Translations under genes and position numbers: made by a program
NCBI RefSeq assembly: GCF_000328475.2
Contig: NC_026478.1
Location: forward strand, 930,001 to 994,000
Reading direction: 5' to 3'
From: Mycosarcoma maydis
Taxonomy: Eukaryota > Basidiomycota > Ustilaginomycetes > Ustilaginales
Length of the DNA: 64,000 nucleotides
The notes under the pieces: model-generated
What the model was told of the DNA's origin: nothing
Database searches by the model: none
The model's input: only the letters and a program-made list of their open reading frames with translations
In this document: one piece after another, positions 20,796 to 30,818 of the stretch
Position numbering within the stretch: the first letter of the stretch is position 1
How the letters are laid out: every line of letters starts with the position of its first letter

Positions 20796-22246
20796 TTCGC
20801 TGCTAATTCGTTAACTTCTGTGGCGGGTAAACAACTCACGGGTCAAGTCCACTTTGTGCTTAATCAAAGCTCGCAGGTGCGGTGCGATCTGCGTTTGGTG
20901 TGGGGTATCCAATCAAGGCGCGTTCAACACCCTTTGTAATCTAAGCAGTCCGAAGCACGCATCAACGGCGGTCACAACGTAACACATCAATCACGAACGT
21001 CTACACCTGTGCTCGAGCAAAAAGCTTCGGCCGCGCCGAGTTGCACTCTGCAATTTGGACAGATCAGCACAAGACGGGGAGAAAGATTGGGATGGATACC
21101 ACCGCGTATCAGTCCGGTAATCAGGACGGAAAGGCGGCCCCGACGGCATCACCCTTGTGAGATGAACTTTGGCATACCTGAGCACGTCTTTTCCGCTTTG
21201 CAACTATTCAGCCACACTCGCGACGCGATCTGTGCGGTCAGGTGAAAATACGGTGAAAACAGGACGATTTCTTCTGAAGATTGGAGAAAAGGTAAGCGAA
21301 GACAAAGCCTCATAAACAGCTTGTTTGCACTACCGGTGGTCGAACCAAAGCTTCTTGCAACCTGGCCTTACCGCCGCCTCAACCTGTGCAAGCGCTCTCA
21401 ATCTGCCAAGAAAATGACAACGCGGAAACGAACCGAAGGAAGAGTCTCCTCCGAAGCACGTCAAAGCTTGGCGAGAAGAAAACCAGGCATAATCGTGAAT
21501 GTAATCACAATCTGGAATCGAAAATTGTGAATGCGAGGCGAGATGCGCATTTGTGCGAGGCAGCTGATAAGTTACTGTACAGTAATCACGAATTCCAGTT
21601 CACCGTCACCCTCGACGTTTGAATCATGCTGCCATCCTTGCTGTCACACGCCAGCACGCAGCCGCCGTTCAGGTCTTGTGGAACCGAACCTTCTCATTTA
21701 TTAATAGATTGCGTCCGACTTGCCTAATTCGCTTTTCGCCTTTCGGCATCACAATCACGAACAGCTGAGATGGATAGCATGGGCGGCACTTGAAAGTCAT
21801 CTTTGCCCTTTCTTCGCAGCAGCTCTTGGCACGGCTTTTGCGGCCTGCTTTGTTCCCACCGCTACCACCGCTACGACCGAGCATTTTTCACCTCAAACCT
21901 TTTCCTTTCCTCCCGTTTCCCCTCTGCACATAGTACCATACATTGCGGCCCAGCCATCAATGCAATCACACCAATCAAAGCCTTCTGATGTATCGTACCA
22001 ACATGATTGACTCGCCCCGCACAGAAAGATAATGCAATCACGCCATGAGACATGCCAAGGATGCTGCGAATGCCATGTGTGCAGCATCATGCAATCCCAG
22101 AAATTTCTACGTTGCGAGATTCCTCTTGGGTACCCTTGGCCCTCTCTGGGTTTATACATGTTTAGCCAAAAGCACTGATTCGCGAGGCTAAGGCGCGCCA
22201 AGGCGCTTGACACGATTGGGATTACAATGCAGGAACCAAAGGCTCA

Positions 22247-24166
22247 TCAGAACGAAGGATGCTGTGAAGCTGGAAATGCAGACGTAACTAATGGCGAAGA
22301 GGTGCCCGATGCACCTTTCTTCGACTTCGGATATGCGATCGACCGATACGGTGATGCAAGTGGACTTCTGCTTTGTCGGTTAGGACTGTCCGAGGGCGAA
22401 GATGCTCCGGATGTTGAGCTGCCATCCCGGCCGACACTTGCTACATCAGCCCCTCTTATCGGCGTCATTCTGCTTTGCAACGAGATTCTCCTCGATCTCG
22501 GCTTACTCGGTGTCGCCCTATCACCTGCCATCGACATTGAATCGATCGACATGCTTGCTGCATCGCCATTGGTTTCATGTGTAACGTAGCTGTTCATCGA
22601 AACGTCACCGCTCATCTCGCCTCTTGACATCTTGTGCTGCAACTGCCGCTGAGCAAGATACGACTGGATCCGCTTGTTCGGCGACGATGTTTGGCGGATC
22701 TTAGCAAGCACCTCTAGCTTTCTTTTCATCTTTTCAGCTTCCTCTTTATCTAGCCTTTCCTTCTCTGCCAGCCGCTCAGGTTCTTGGAAAGACAAAAGCT
22801 TCTTTGCCTTGGCATCTTCCCAGTCCTCTTTGCTGAGCCACTTGTGCACCGCCACTTGATGCAATTCCTTCGCCATCGGATGTAGCGAGTCGCGAGGCAT
22901 GCGATACTTGGATCGTCGTTCGAGCACTTCACTCCAACGCTGCAGTTCGTGCGTTTCCGGATGAATGCGCCACCGTAGGCCTTCCAGGTCGGTCCATTCT
23001 TCGCCTGGTTGTCGGTCGTTTGAAGTGTCGGCTTGTCGCTTACTTCTCGATCCAACCGAACTGGCCTTGTATAAAGTTGAAGAGGTGTCCGCGTGAATCG
23101 GGTCGAAATCAACCATGGCCTCTTCGGGAAGCGCTATGTCAAAATCGAGAGAAGAGCTTGGGTCCAGCTCCTGATTGACCTTTCGTGATCGCTTAGTACT
23201 GTGTGTTTGAGATCGGACGTACTCTTCATCATAGGTAGAATCAAAGCTGCCTTCGGTGTCTGACTCTTCTAGCTCGTCGGCCTCTCGCTTCTTGGCGGTA
23301 GGACGCGCCGCCGTCTGCAGCTTTCGTAGAGGCGCACCACGTTCCGGGCTAGTTCTGCCTCTGTGATCCGCTTGAGATGGAGAGAATTCTTCGTCTTCGT
23401 CCATGGCTTCCGAAGGAGTGTGGCTTTTCTCCGGACCTGCTGCGGCCATCGACGGTACATCCGACATGTCCTCATCCGTAATGGTCGCTTCTTCAGTCCC
23501 AAAATCGCCAGGAACCGAGATCCTCTGCGCTTTGGGTCGTTCCAAGCCGTCCTCTTCTAACTCTCTGAGCGCTGATTTCGTTGCTGAGGCTTTTCGACGT
23601 CGCACTTCATCGCGCCGAGAGCTCGAGCTATGTTCAAGGATATGCTCACCGGCACTTTCACCTTTTCGTGTGGAGGAAGTCTGCATCTGAGAGTACGGAC
23701 GCTTTGATAGTTTGTGAGACGAGCTTCTGTCAAAGTTTCGATGTTTGATGGGAGAGGGACTACGCGTGGAAGGAGAGATAGTGGAATGACATGGCTCTTT
23801 GCGAGCTTTTCGTATTGTCAGGGACGAAGCGCTGTCCTTAAGGTAGCCAGGAAGGGTTCCAGGGATGCCTGATGATCGGGAGGCGGCCTCTTGGTCGATG
23901 CTTGCTTGCGACTTGGCCGCGCCAAAGCTGCTCTTGCGTCTCGCGATAGGTGTAGTATGGGCCTCGTTTTGTATTTGCTGCGATCTTCGAGACAGAGCAT
24001 CAGCTCGCGCTACTGTGAACGGCCGCTTGTCGCTGTCTGGAATGCCAGCAGCGCGTCTGCGGTCGCGGATGAATTCTGCCTTCTTGCGCGAGAACTGGAT
24101 GCGCTGGTATGCATTGTGGACAAAGTAAGCGAGGACAGCCACCACCAGCCAGCCAAGGATTGACAT
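22247..24166 (-). CDS. Uncharacterised protein with N-terminal membrane anchor
   Basis: A single exon encodes 639 residues. A hydrophobic segment right at the start (ILGWLVVAVLAYFVHNAY, residues 3-20) followed by basic residues (RIQFSRKKAEFIRDRRR) predicts a membrane anchor with the bulk of the protein in the cytosol or nucleoplasm. The middle is Ser/Arg/Glu-rich and low-complexity. A compact region in the second half (EEWTDLEGLRWRIHPETHEL, then RRSKYRMPRDSLHPMAKELH and VHKWLSKEDWEDAKAK) looks ordered and conserved, and leads into a Glu/Lys helix. I do not recognise a family. The basic, RS-like flanks could suit the inner nuclear membrane or nuclear pore, but that is a guess. Divergent from the FMN-binding gene. 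Confidence 0.8.
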   Translation of the reverse strand: MSILGWLVVAVLAYFVHNAYQRIQFSRKKAEFIRDRRRAAGIPDSDKRPFTVARADALSRRSQQIQNEAHTTPIARRKSSFGAAKSQASIDQEAASRSSGIPGTLPGYLKDSASSLTIRKARKEPCHSTISPSTRSPSPIKHRNFDRSSSHKLSKRPYSQMQTSSTRKGESAGEHILEHSSSSRRDEVRRRKASATKSALRELEEDGLERPKAQRISVPGDFGTEEATITDEDMSDVPSMAAAGPEKSHTPSEAMDEDEEFSPSQADHRGRTSPERGAPLRKLQTAARPTAKKREADELEESDTEGSFDSTYDEEYVRSQTHSTKRSRKVNQELDPSSSLDFDIALPEEAMVDFDPIHADTSSTLYKASSVGSRSKRQADTSNDRQPGEEWTDLEGLRWRIHPETHELQRWSEVLERRSKYRMPRDSLHPMAKELHQVAVHKWLSKEDWEDAKAKKLLSFQEPERLAEKERLDKEEAEKMKRKLEVLAKIRQTSSPNKRIQSYLAQRQLQHKMSRGEMSGDVSMNSYVTHETNGDAASMSIDSMSMAGDRATPSKPRSRRISLQSRMTPIRGADVASVGRDGSSTSGASSPSDSPNRQSRSPLASPYRSIAYPKSKKGASGTSSPLVTSAFPASQHPSF

Positions 24167-24678
24167 TCTGCCCTACCACAGAAAGACGGAGGGCGATGGA
24201 CGCTCCTTGTAGATACGCGCTGGGTTTCGCAGCGATGGTCGTGTTGTGGATTGTCCAAAGCGATTCACGATTCCTTCAAGAGTGCCAAGTACGCTTTGAC
24301 AGTCACGAGTCTTGGTGCAAACAAAAATTGTGCTACTGCACGCTGTCCATCCCGAAATCCGAATTTCAATAGCTGAGGTCCGTGCATCCACTCTTCTATC
24401 ATTTGGCCTCTGCTGCCCTTTCCTTGATCGCAGCATGCTTCAGGAATGCTGGACAGGGCCTTGAAAGGGTCTCATAAAGGACATGACACAAGCATTGCAG
24501 TGACAGTGAGAAAGCGGGATCAAGATCATCGCTATGTCAGAGTCTCTCAAGTCTGCCGGTATAGCCGCGTTTTCTCCACAAAACCGGAAGTGACGGCGTT
24601 AAATCGTCTTTGGCCTGTTCTTTACACATAGGCGCACAAATGTATGCCCTTTCTTAGTCACCATCATCAACCAGCAAC
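24167..24678. promoter_or_regulatory. Divergent promoter region
   Basis: Lies between the membrane-anchored protein (minus) and the split-barrel flavoprotein (plus). It contains one heptamer-family copy (CGATTCACGATT, 24261-24272). I see no credible gene. Confidence 0.45.
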
Positions 24679-25623
24679 ATGTCCTCTCAAGCCAACAGTG
24701 GCGACACGTACGGCGTCCCTGGCGCTGGCGCCGGTGGTGGTTCCAAATACAAGCCCTTCAAAGAGGAAGAAGCCAAGAGACCCGAGTTCGACCCTTCGTT
24801 GTCCTACACGCTCACCAAGGCGCCCAATGTGAACTTTGAAGCGGGACAAGGACTCAACTCGCATCCCGCTTCCTCCAAATTTGGAGCTGATGATGCTGAG
24901 TACCATGTGATTCAGATCGGAAAGACCAAGGTCTCGTCGAGCACCATGTACAAGCTGATGGTTTCTTCGATCGCTCCACGTCCCGTCGCTCTGGTCACCA
25001 CGCTCAACGAGGACAACTCTCCGAACCTGGCTCCTATCAGCTGGTATCAGATGGTTTCGCAGGATCCTCCGATGGTCATGATATCGTTTGGTGGCGGAGA
25101 AAATCGAAGGAAGGATAACGAAAACAACATCAAGCGCCTTCAAGAATTCTCCATCTCTTCGTCGTCAGAGCCGTATGCAGAGGCGCTCAACTTTGCTTCA
25201 GTTGACTGTCCACCCGGAATCAGCGAATATGCTTTGTCTGGCCTGACACCCGTCAAGAGCAAGGTCATTAAGACACCGCGAGTCAAAGAGGCACCCATGT
25301 CAATGGAATGCGAGGTAGAGTATATTCGCGAAATTTGCAATGCAGAGGGCAAGCACACCACCACGCTCGTTTTGGGTCGAGTACGTGTGATGCACCTCCG
25401 TAAAGACACGATCCATCCCGAGACCGGGGCCGTAGACGCCAGCAAGACTCTACCCGTCACACGAATCGGCGGGTTGCAGTATGCTCGGACCTCCGTGGGC
25501 TACGAGCTGGAACGACCCAAATGGAGTGAAATCAAGGATCGAGCCGATGTACAAGCCGCTTTGGAGCGCGGCCCAAAAGTGTGGTTCGAGAACAAGGATG
25601 AGGTGCTCGATTCATACCCATAG
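24679..25623 (+). CDS. FMN-binding split-barrel protein (flavin reductase-like domain)
   Basis: A single exon encodes 314 residues. A Gly-rich N-terminus is followed by the flavin reductase-like fold: SSIAPRPVALVTTLNEDNS (about residues 96-114), then NLAPISWYQMVSQDPPMVMI, the typical order of beta strands and the Ser/Thr-rich FMN phosphate-binding turn. FASVDCPPGISEYALSGLTP and SMECEVEYIREI follow, as in fungal members. It most likely binds FMN as a flavin reductase or flavoprotein oxygenase; no partner monooxygenase is nearby, so the substrate is unknown. There is no targeting signal, so it is probably cytosolic. It is tail to tail with the methyltransferase gene, 88 bp apart. Confidence 0.88.
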   Translation: MSSQANSGDTYGVPGAGAGGGSKYKPFKEEEAKRPEFDPSLSYTLTKAPNVNFEAGQGLNSHPASSKFGADDAEYHVIQIGKTKVSSSTMYKLMVSSIAPRPVALVTTLNEDNSPNLAPISWYQMVSQDPPMVMISFGGGENRRKDNENNIKRLQEFSISSSSEPYAEALNFASVDCPPGISEYALSGLTPVKSKVIKTPRVKEAPMSMECEVEYIREICNAEGKHTTTLVLGRVRVMHLRKDTIHPETGAVDASKTLPVTRIGGLQYARTSVGYELERPKWSEIKDRADVQAALERGPKVWFENKDEVLDSYP

Positions 25624-25711
25624 ACTCGCTATAGCCAGCCTGATCGGCTCTTGCTCACTCAAACCACACACAAAGGCGTTGATAACGAAAGAAATAGAAT
25701 CGTGTGCTTTC

Positions 25712-26587
25712 TTACAAAGGCTTCTGAGCGATCGCTAGAAAGTTGTCGTATGCCTTACCGTCTTTGACGAATTGAGCCGACTTGCCCATGTTGACCAGCT
25801 TGAGATCAGCTGCAGAGAAGAAGTCCTCCATTTCGGCATCACTGAAGCCGCCTCTGTGCGCAATGACATGCTCGTGCTTGTGGGTTTTGTGACCGCTGGA
25901 GTCGTGATGATGGTGATGATGGTGGTGTTGGCCATGATGACTCTCGCTGCCGTGAGACTGATTTTCCCCCTCATGAACATTCGACGGCTGCGCGCCGAAC
26001 TCGTCAATCTGTTTGTGGGATCCATCTTGCTGTTCAATGGTCTTTGGTGCATTGTGGAATTCTGCAGACTTGTCCGTCTTGATCAGGTCTACGACAGCCA
26101 GATATCCCCCTGGCTTGAGGTAGCTTGCTAGCACCTGTGTCACACTTTTAGGATCACTAAGGTGATGATAAGAGTTTGTGCAGGTGATCACATCAAACAG
26201 CTTTCCAGTAAGGGAGCCGCTAGGCGATGATCTGTCAAGGATGTCGGTAACGACAGGCACGATGTTGTCGATTTTGTTCTCTCCATCTGATTGCGCATCG
26301 AGCTTGTTTCGAAGCTGCTGAATCATTGCCTCGGACTGATCGACAGCGGTGACTGTCTTGCAACGAGGGGCAAGGAACATGGCGAGCAGTCCGGTTCCAG
26401 CTGCAAAATCCATCAGCTCGGTCTTGGAAGTATTTATGCCGGGAACGCGGGCAAGGATGTTTGTAGCATTGGTCTTGGCAACCTCAACCACCATACCACG
26501 ACCTAACTTGTCATACTCAGCAGCAGTGAGCGCGTAAAAAGCTTTGTTGGCGTCAGTGATGAGCTGATCGGTCTTGGAGTTGCTCAT
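25712..26587 (-). CDS. SAM-dependent methyltransferase with a histidine-rich insert
   Basis: A single exon encodes 291 residues. The class I methyltransferase fold shows motif I LMDFAAGTGLLAMFLAP (58-74), the acidic end of strand 2 in VTAVDQSE (79-86), and post-motif FDVITCTNSYHHL (131-143) with LKPGGYLAVVDL (157-168). Between residues 204 and 244 is an insert with about 17 histidines, including eight in a row (221-228, DNA 25904-25927). A short C-terminal segment with GGFSDAEMEDFFSAADL completes the fold. The substrate is unknown. The histidines probably bind metal (nickel, zinc or copper) or reflect repeat expansion. A TATATATA box lies about 98 bp upstream of the start. Confidence 0.88.
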   Translation of the reverse strand: MSNSKTDQLITDANKAFYALTAAEYDKLGRGMVVEVAKTNATNILARVPGINTSKTELMDFAAGTGLLAMFLAPRCKTVTAVDQSEAMIQQLRNKLDAQSDGENKIDNIVPVVTDILDRSSPSGSLTGKLFDVITCTNSYHHLSDPKSVTQVLASYLKPGGYLAVVDLIKTDKSAEFHNAPKTIEQQDGSHKQIDEFGAQPSNVHEGENQSHGSESHHGQHHHHHHHHDSSGHKTHKHEHVIAHRGGFSDAEMEDFFSAADLKLVNMGKSAQFVKDGKAYDNFLAIAQKPL

Positions 26588-27003
26588 TTTGGCTAGCCCT
26601 GCTTAAGTTTGTCGACTTGTGGTTGAGGAGAAAGTGTGTGACGTTATGGTTGGACGAAGGATATGCTCCACTTCGTTTGCGCTGTATATATAGCTGGAAG
26701 AAGGTGAAAGAGACCATCAAGGTTACTCACGACTGTCCAAGTCCACAAATGGACCCATACGTTGGACCCTGATCCACGACTTGTGATTTTCGGAGCTAAA
26801 TTGACTCAACTCCGCGGAAAGGCACACGCAACGCGTCAGAACCACGCTCGTGACTTGTGTAAGTTTGGGTTTTCCATCATCCTCCCTTACATCGACAAGG
26901 TGATGACTCGACCCAGTCGATCCTCCCGCTGTCCTTCCTCTTTGCTGCTGCAAAACATCTCGGTAGGCGACCAAATTGAAGATTACTCAAACTCGACCCC
27001 CTC
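26588..27003. promoter_or_regulatory. Divergent promoter region of methyltransferase and TBCD
   Basis: No gene seen. It contains a TATA-like element near the methyltransferase start and an ACTCACGACT motif (about 26724) related to the dispersed heptamer family. Confidence 0.45.
26685..26692 (-). promoter_or_regulatory. Candidate TATA box of the methyltransferase gene
   Basis: TATATATA lies about 98 bp upstream of the methyltransferase ATG, a plausible TATA position in a fungal promoter with a short leader. The transcription start is not known. Confidence 0.4.
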
Positions 27004-30000
27004 ATGACATTGGTGGAGGCGGTCATCGAGGACCCTTCGGCCTTGGTCGAGGAAAAGGACCTTGTTCGTTTTGAACGCGCAGAGGAGTACCTCTCCCTCC
27101 TATCCTCACTGCTATCGTCCACATCTAGCGCAAGCGCCTTCTCATCAGCACGAGCAGCTCTGGTGACTCCATCCATTCCTGCCGATGACGTGCTCACCAA
27201 GCTAGTTGCCATCTTGGACGAGTATCAAGACCATCCACATCTGCTCGATCCGTACCTCGAACGTATCGTCTCGCCACCCGTCGAATCGCTTCAACGACAC
27301 GTGCGATATGCGACTAACTCGTATCATGGCAGTACGGCTAATCTTCTGACACCCGAAGCTGTGGCTCGTCTTAGCAAGCTCGTATACGCCTATACAAAGG
27401 TCCGTGGATACAAGACCATCGTCCACTACTTTCCCCACGAAGTGGCCGACTTGCCAGCAACGCTTTCCTTCCTTGAGCAGCTACAGCAATCTTTAGGTGC
27501 GGACGCTAAGGATTCTTTCGCGAGCTGCTGGGAGCTTCGATATTTGTGCTTGCTGTGGTTATCGCTCATCTGCATGATCCCGTTCGATTTGGCCAAGTTT
27601 GATCGAGTATCTCACGGTGCAAAGAAAACGACTGCTTCGAGGATCGCGGCTGTGGCAGAGTATTTCATCACCAGTCCAGGGAAGGAGCGCGATGCTGCGG
27701 CTGTCGTGCTGGGTCGCTTGTTCCAGAGAGACGACGTTCAGCTCAAGGACGATTTTGACTCGTTCCTTGCATCGAGCCTGGAAGAGCTCAGAGGCAAAGA
27801 GCTGAGTCCATTTCATGCTACTGGAATTTTCCAAGCTCTTTGCGAGGTGCTCAAGACGAGCGAGCCAGAATTTGTGCGAAAGAACTTCATTTGGATCCGA
27901 AACATTCTCGATGAATACGACACCGCTCACAACAGTTCTCTGAGGAACAATGGCCTCATCATCAAGTATCAAACCAAGCTCAATGGCAGAGTCGCTCTCA
28001 AACTGCTCCGACCACGGAATCGAAAGCGTGCGAACAAGTTCCACGTCCTTGGCGCTAGTTCAAGCAATATCCCATCCTCGGATCAGCATGGAAATGACGA
28101 TGACGATGAAGACGAATCCGAGATCCCCGAAGAAGTCGAGACATTGATTTCGTGCCTGATGGAGGCTTTGCAGCACAATGATACTGTGGTGCGGTACAGC
28201 GCGGCCAAGGGACTCGCTCGAATCTGCGATCGTCTTCCCACTTCGTTTCTTAATCAAGTGGTCGAAGCGATCATTTCGCTTTTTCACATCAACGTTCCAG
28301 ACGTTTACACTGGTGCTAGCGACCTGAACTCTGTTTCTGAGCACTCTTGGCAGGGAGCATGTATGGCGCTCGCCGAGCTGTCTCGGCGTGGCCTGCTGTT
28401 TGCCGAGATGCTATCCGAGGCATTGCCATGGATTCTCAAAGCGCTGCTGTTTGACGTGAGACGTGGAGCACATTCGGTGGGGGCCAACGTACGTGATGCA
28501 GCATGTTATGTCGTTTGGGCGCTCGCCAGATCCAACGACACAGACTCGATCCGACCTCACGCATTGGATCTGGCCAAACGATTGGTGGCAGTAGCGACGC
28601 TGGACAGAGACGTTTCCATCCGACGTGCGGCAAGCGCAGCGTTTCAAGAATCAGTCGGCCGACTCGCGCTGTTTCCACACGGCATCGAGGTGATCAGGAT
28701 GACGGATTTTTACGCTGTCAGCGTGCGCAGGAATGCGTTTCTCGAATGCGCGCTCAAAGTGGCTGCGTTTGAAGAGTATAGAGGATATCTGGTGGATCAT
28801 TTGATCGACGTCGTAACGGTGCATTGGCACGTTGCTATGCGTCGACTGGGCGCGCAGGCGGTGGCACGTATCGCCATGCACGACCCAACTGTGCTTCTGC
28901 CAGACATGGCGGCTAGACTGAGCAAGCGTATAGAAACATCCGATAATACCGTGCTGCACGGCACGTTGCTGACGCTGGCCGAGGTGTGTCGGGCTTGCCG
29001 AATGCTTTTGGACAAGAACGAAGCTGGCGTCTTTGAAAAAGTCAGAGAGAGATGCTTTGGCTTGCTGGATTCGGTGCGACCAAGCATCTTGCGCTCGCTG
29101 GGCGCAGCGCCTATCCTTCAAGCCGCCTGCCAACTCATTGGCGCTGGCGCAGCCTCATCCACGATTTCGACGCCGTCCGAGAGTCAGACGTGGGAGAAAG
29201 TGCTGAACCTCGCCCTTGCACGTCAAGAAGAATCCGTACACATCGCCGCCGCCGAAGCGGTTTCGGAAGTCAGCATTTACGTCGAGCTTTCCTCGAAAAT
29301 ACAATCGACGCTCGATAGCTGGTCGAGCCTGACCGTGCCACAACAACAGAGCAACGCTCTCCTTCTCGGCGCGGTGGATTACCAACTGCATTCCGCTATG
29401 TTTGAACGCGTCATCAACCACCTAATCTTGCTCTGCCGGCCCAGCGCGCCAGATTCACCCAAGACGCTTTACTCGCCGAACATCGAAGTGCGGCGCAACG
29501 CATGCGACAGCCTCACGCGCGCCATCACGCATCTCGGAACCCAACTTTCCGCCATATGCAGTGCTGACCTACTCGAAAAAGCGGTGCGCTCACTGCTGTT
29601 GGGGCTGCAAGACTATTCCACAGATCAACGCGGCGACGTTGGCTCTTGGGTGCGATTGAGCTGCATCGCCGGTCTCAGACAGATTCTGATCCTATGCCGA
29701 CAGACCGGACAGATGCTGCCGGAGAAAGAACTGCAACAAGTCGTAGCAGGCATGTGGAAGCAAGCGGCCGAGAGGATTGATCATGTTCGTCACGCTGCTG
29801 GAACGAGTGTTCTCGCCGTATACCACGCATATGAAGCGTCCGAGGTGAGGCCGATCGGGTATGATGTGGTGGAGGACGCGTTTGGCGCGGGTTGCTTTAC
29901 GCCTTTCGAAGAAGAGCGTGTTGGGTCGATGGCCGAAGCTGATGCAGAGAAGGTTGGCATGGTGGCGCATACGTTCAAAGATGCACGTCAAGCCTTCCCG

Positions 30001-30678
30001 CGTCTGTGTAAGCTACTCGTCATCGCACGCTATCGTATCTCGATCCTGGAAGGTATCATCATCAGTGTTGGTTCCAAATCCGACTTGGGCGAGCGCGTTA
30101 TCGGGCCTGCGCTCACCGCGCTCACCGCGGCCACCTACCCGATCGCTTCTCTGCTCGGCGACCTGTTCACGCTCGCCAAGGCGTACTTTGGCAATAACCG
30201 AATGTTTGTCCCTGCCATCTCCACGGTCAACCTCTTGCTCGAAAACGGCGCGTCGCAAGCTGACATTCACGAGATTCTAGCTCGACTCGTCAAGATGTGC
30301 ATCACGAATGCAGCCAAGATCAAAAGCATCGCGCGCTTGACGGTAAGCGCGACGTTGTGCGCCAATATCGCGCTTGTTATGCGTGTCGTCCCTGACTCGC
30401 ACCGAGCGGCACTGTTGGGCCTCCTGCAGACGTCGACCGAGTTGTTCCTGGCACACTCATTCCCGACAGTCAGAACATGCATGGCCGAACACCTGTACGC
30501 GGTTCTGTCCTCTAGCGTCGAATTTGACCAACACGAACCGGCGATGGCCGACTCCAAGTCGCACATCTGGCTTCAACTCGAGCACGCCCTACTCGATACC
30601 AAATGGTCCGCGCCCGCCAGTGTCGACGCGACTACCATCAGCAATATCTCTCTCGCTCTGCGTCGCATGCTGTCCTGA
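27004..30678 (+). CDS. TBCD: Tubulin-folding cofactor D (TBCD/Cin1/Alp1)
   Basis: A single exon encodes 1224 residues, matching the family size of about 1100-1200. The protein is an all-helical HEAT/ARM solenoid. Recognisable blocks are RYSAAKGLARICDRLP (repeat region near residue 400), SVGANVRDAACYVVWALAR (about residue 490) and DYSTDQRGDVGSWVRLSC starting at Asp870, the strongest TBCD hallmark, at the start of the C-terminal cofactor D domain. TBCD binds beta-tubulin, assembles the alpha/beta heterodimer with cofactors C and E, and interacts with Arl2-type GTPases. A Glu/Asp-rich loop (near residue 365) is typical of smut protein inserts. Convergent with the lipase gene, 140 bp away. Confidence 0.93.
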   Translation: MTLVEAVIEDPSALVEEKDLVRFERAEEYLSLLSSLLSSTSSASAFSSARAALVTPSIPADDVLTKLVAILDEYQDHPHLLDPYLERIVSPPVESLQRHVRYATNSYHGSTANLLTPEAVARLSKLVYAYTKVRGYKTIVHYFPHEVADLPATLSFLEQLQQSLGADAKDSFASCWELRYLCLLWLSLICMIPFDLAKFDRVSHGAKKTTASRIAAVAEYFITSPGKERDAAAVVLGRLFQRDDVQLKDDFDSFLASSLEELRGKELSPFHATGIFQALCEVLKTSEPEFVRKNFIWIRNILDEYDTAHNSSLRNNGLIIKYQTKLNGRVALKLLRPRNRKRANKFHVLGASSSNIPSSDQHGNDDDDEDESEIPEEVETLISCLMEALQHNDTVVRYSAAKGLARICDRLPTSFLNQVVEAIISLFHINVPDVYTGASDLNSVSEHSWQGACMALAELSRRGLLFAEMLSEALPWILKALLFDVRRGAHSVGANVRDAACYVVWALARSNDTDSIRPHALDLAKRLVAVATLDRDVSIRRAASAAFQESVGRLALFPHGIEVIRMTDFYAVSVRRNAFLECALKVAAFEEYRGYLVDHLIDVVTVHWHVAMRRLGAQAVARIAMHDPTVLLPDMAARLSKRIETSDNTVLHGTLLTLAEVCRACRMLLDKNEAGVFEKVRERCFGLLDSVRPSILRSLGAAPILQAACQLIGAGAASSTISTPSESQTWEKVLNLALARQEESVHIAAAEAVSEVSIYVELSSKIQSTLDSWSSLTVPQQQSNALLLGAVDYQLHSAMFERVINHLILLCRPSAPDSPKTLYSPNIEVRRNACDSLTRAITHLGTQLSAICSADLLEKAVRSLLLGLQDYSTDQRGDVGSWVRLSCIAGLRQILILCRQTGQMLPEKELQQVVAGMWKQAAERIDHVRHAAGTSVLAVYHAYEASEVRPIGYDVVEDAFGAGCFTPFEEERVGSMAEADAEKVGMVAHTFKDARQAFPRLCKLLVIARYRISILEGIIISVGSKSDLGERVIGPALTALTAATYPIASLLGDLFTLAKAYFGNNRMFVPAISTVNLLLENGASQADIHEILARLVKMCITNAAKIKSIARLTVSATLCANIALVMRVVPDSHRAALLGLLQTSTELFLAHSFPTVRTCMAEHLYAVLSSSVEFDQHEPAMADSKSHIWLQLEHALLDTKWSAPASVDATTISNISLALRRMLS

Positions 30679-30818
30679 ACACGCATCGTCGGCGCCCTTG
30701 TCGTGGCGCTTAGCAGATCGGCTTGCCGTTCCTGCACATACTGTACGCCGCACATGCATTCACGAGTGAATCTAAACACATTCCAGTGCTCGGTGCTTTC
30801 CGTTACATCGCTTAGCGT

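Larger units (their letters stand above)
18450..22246. other. Long (3.8 kb) gene-poor region upstream of the permease
   Basis: This is the largest gap between genes in the window. Several open frames exist, including a 353-codon frame at 18568-19629 on minus, but they lack domains and have irregular, Cys/His/Ser-rich composition. It contains a dense run of CCAAT/ATTGG boxes (19394-20364), GATA-type sites, a GA microsatellite (20542-20561), a TA microsatellite (20769-20795), and heptamer copies near 19041, 20990 and 21491. The permease promoter and 5' leader probably occupy the left part. The right part borders the 3' end of the gene at 22247. Confidence 0.5.
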
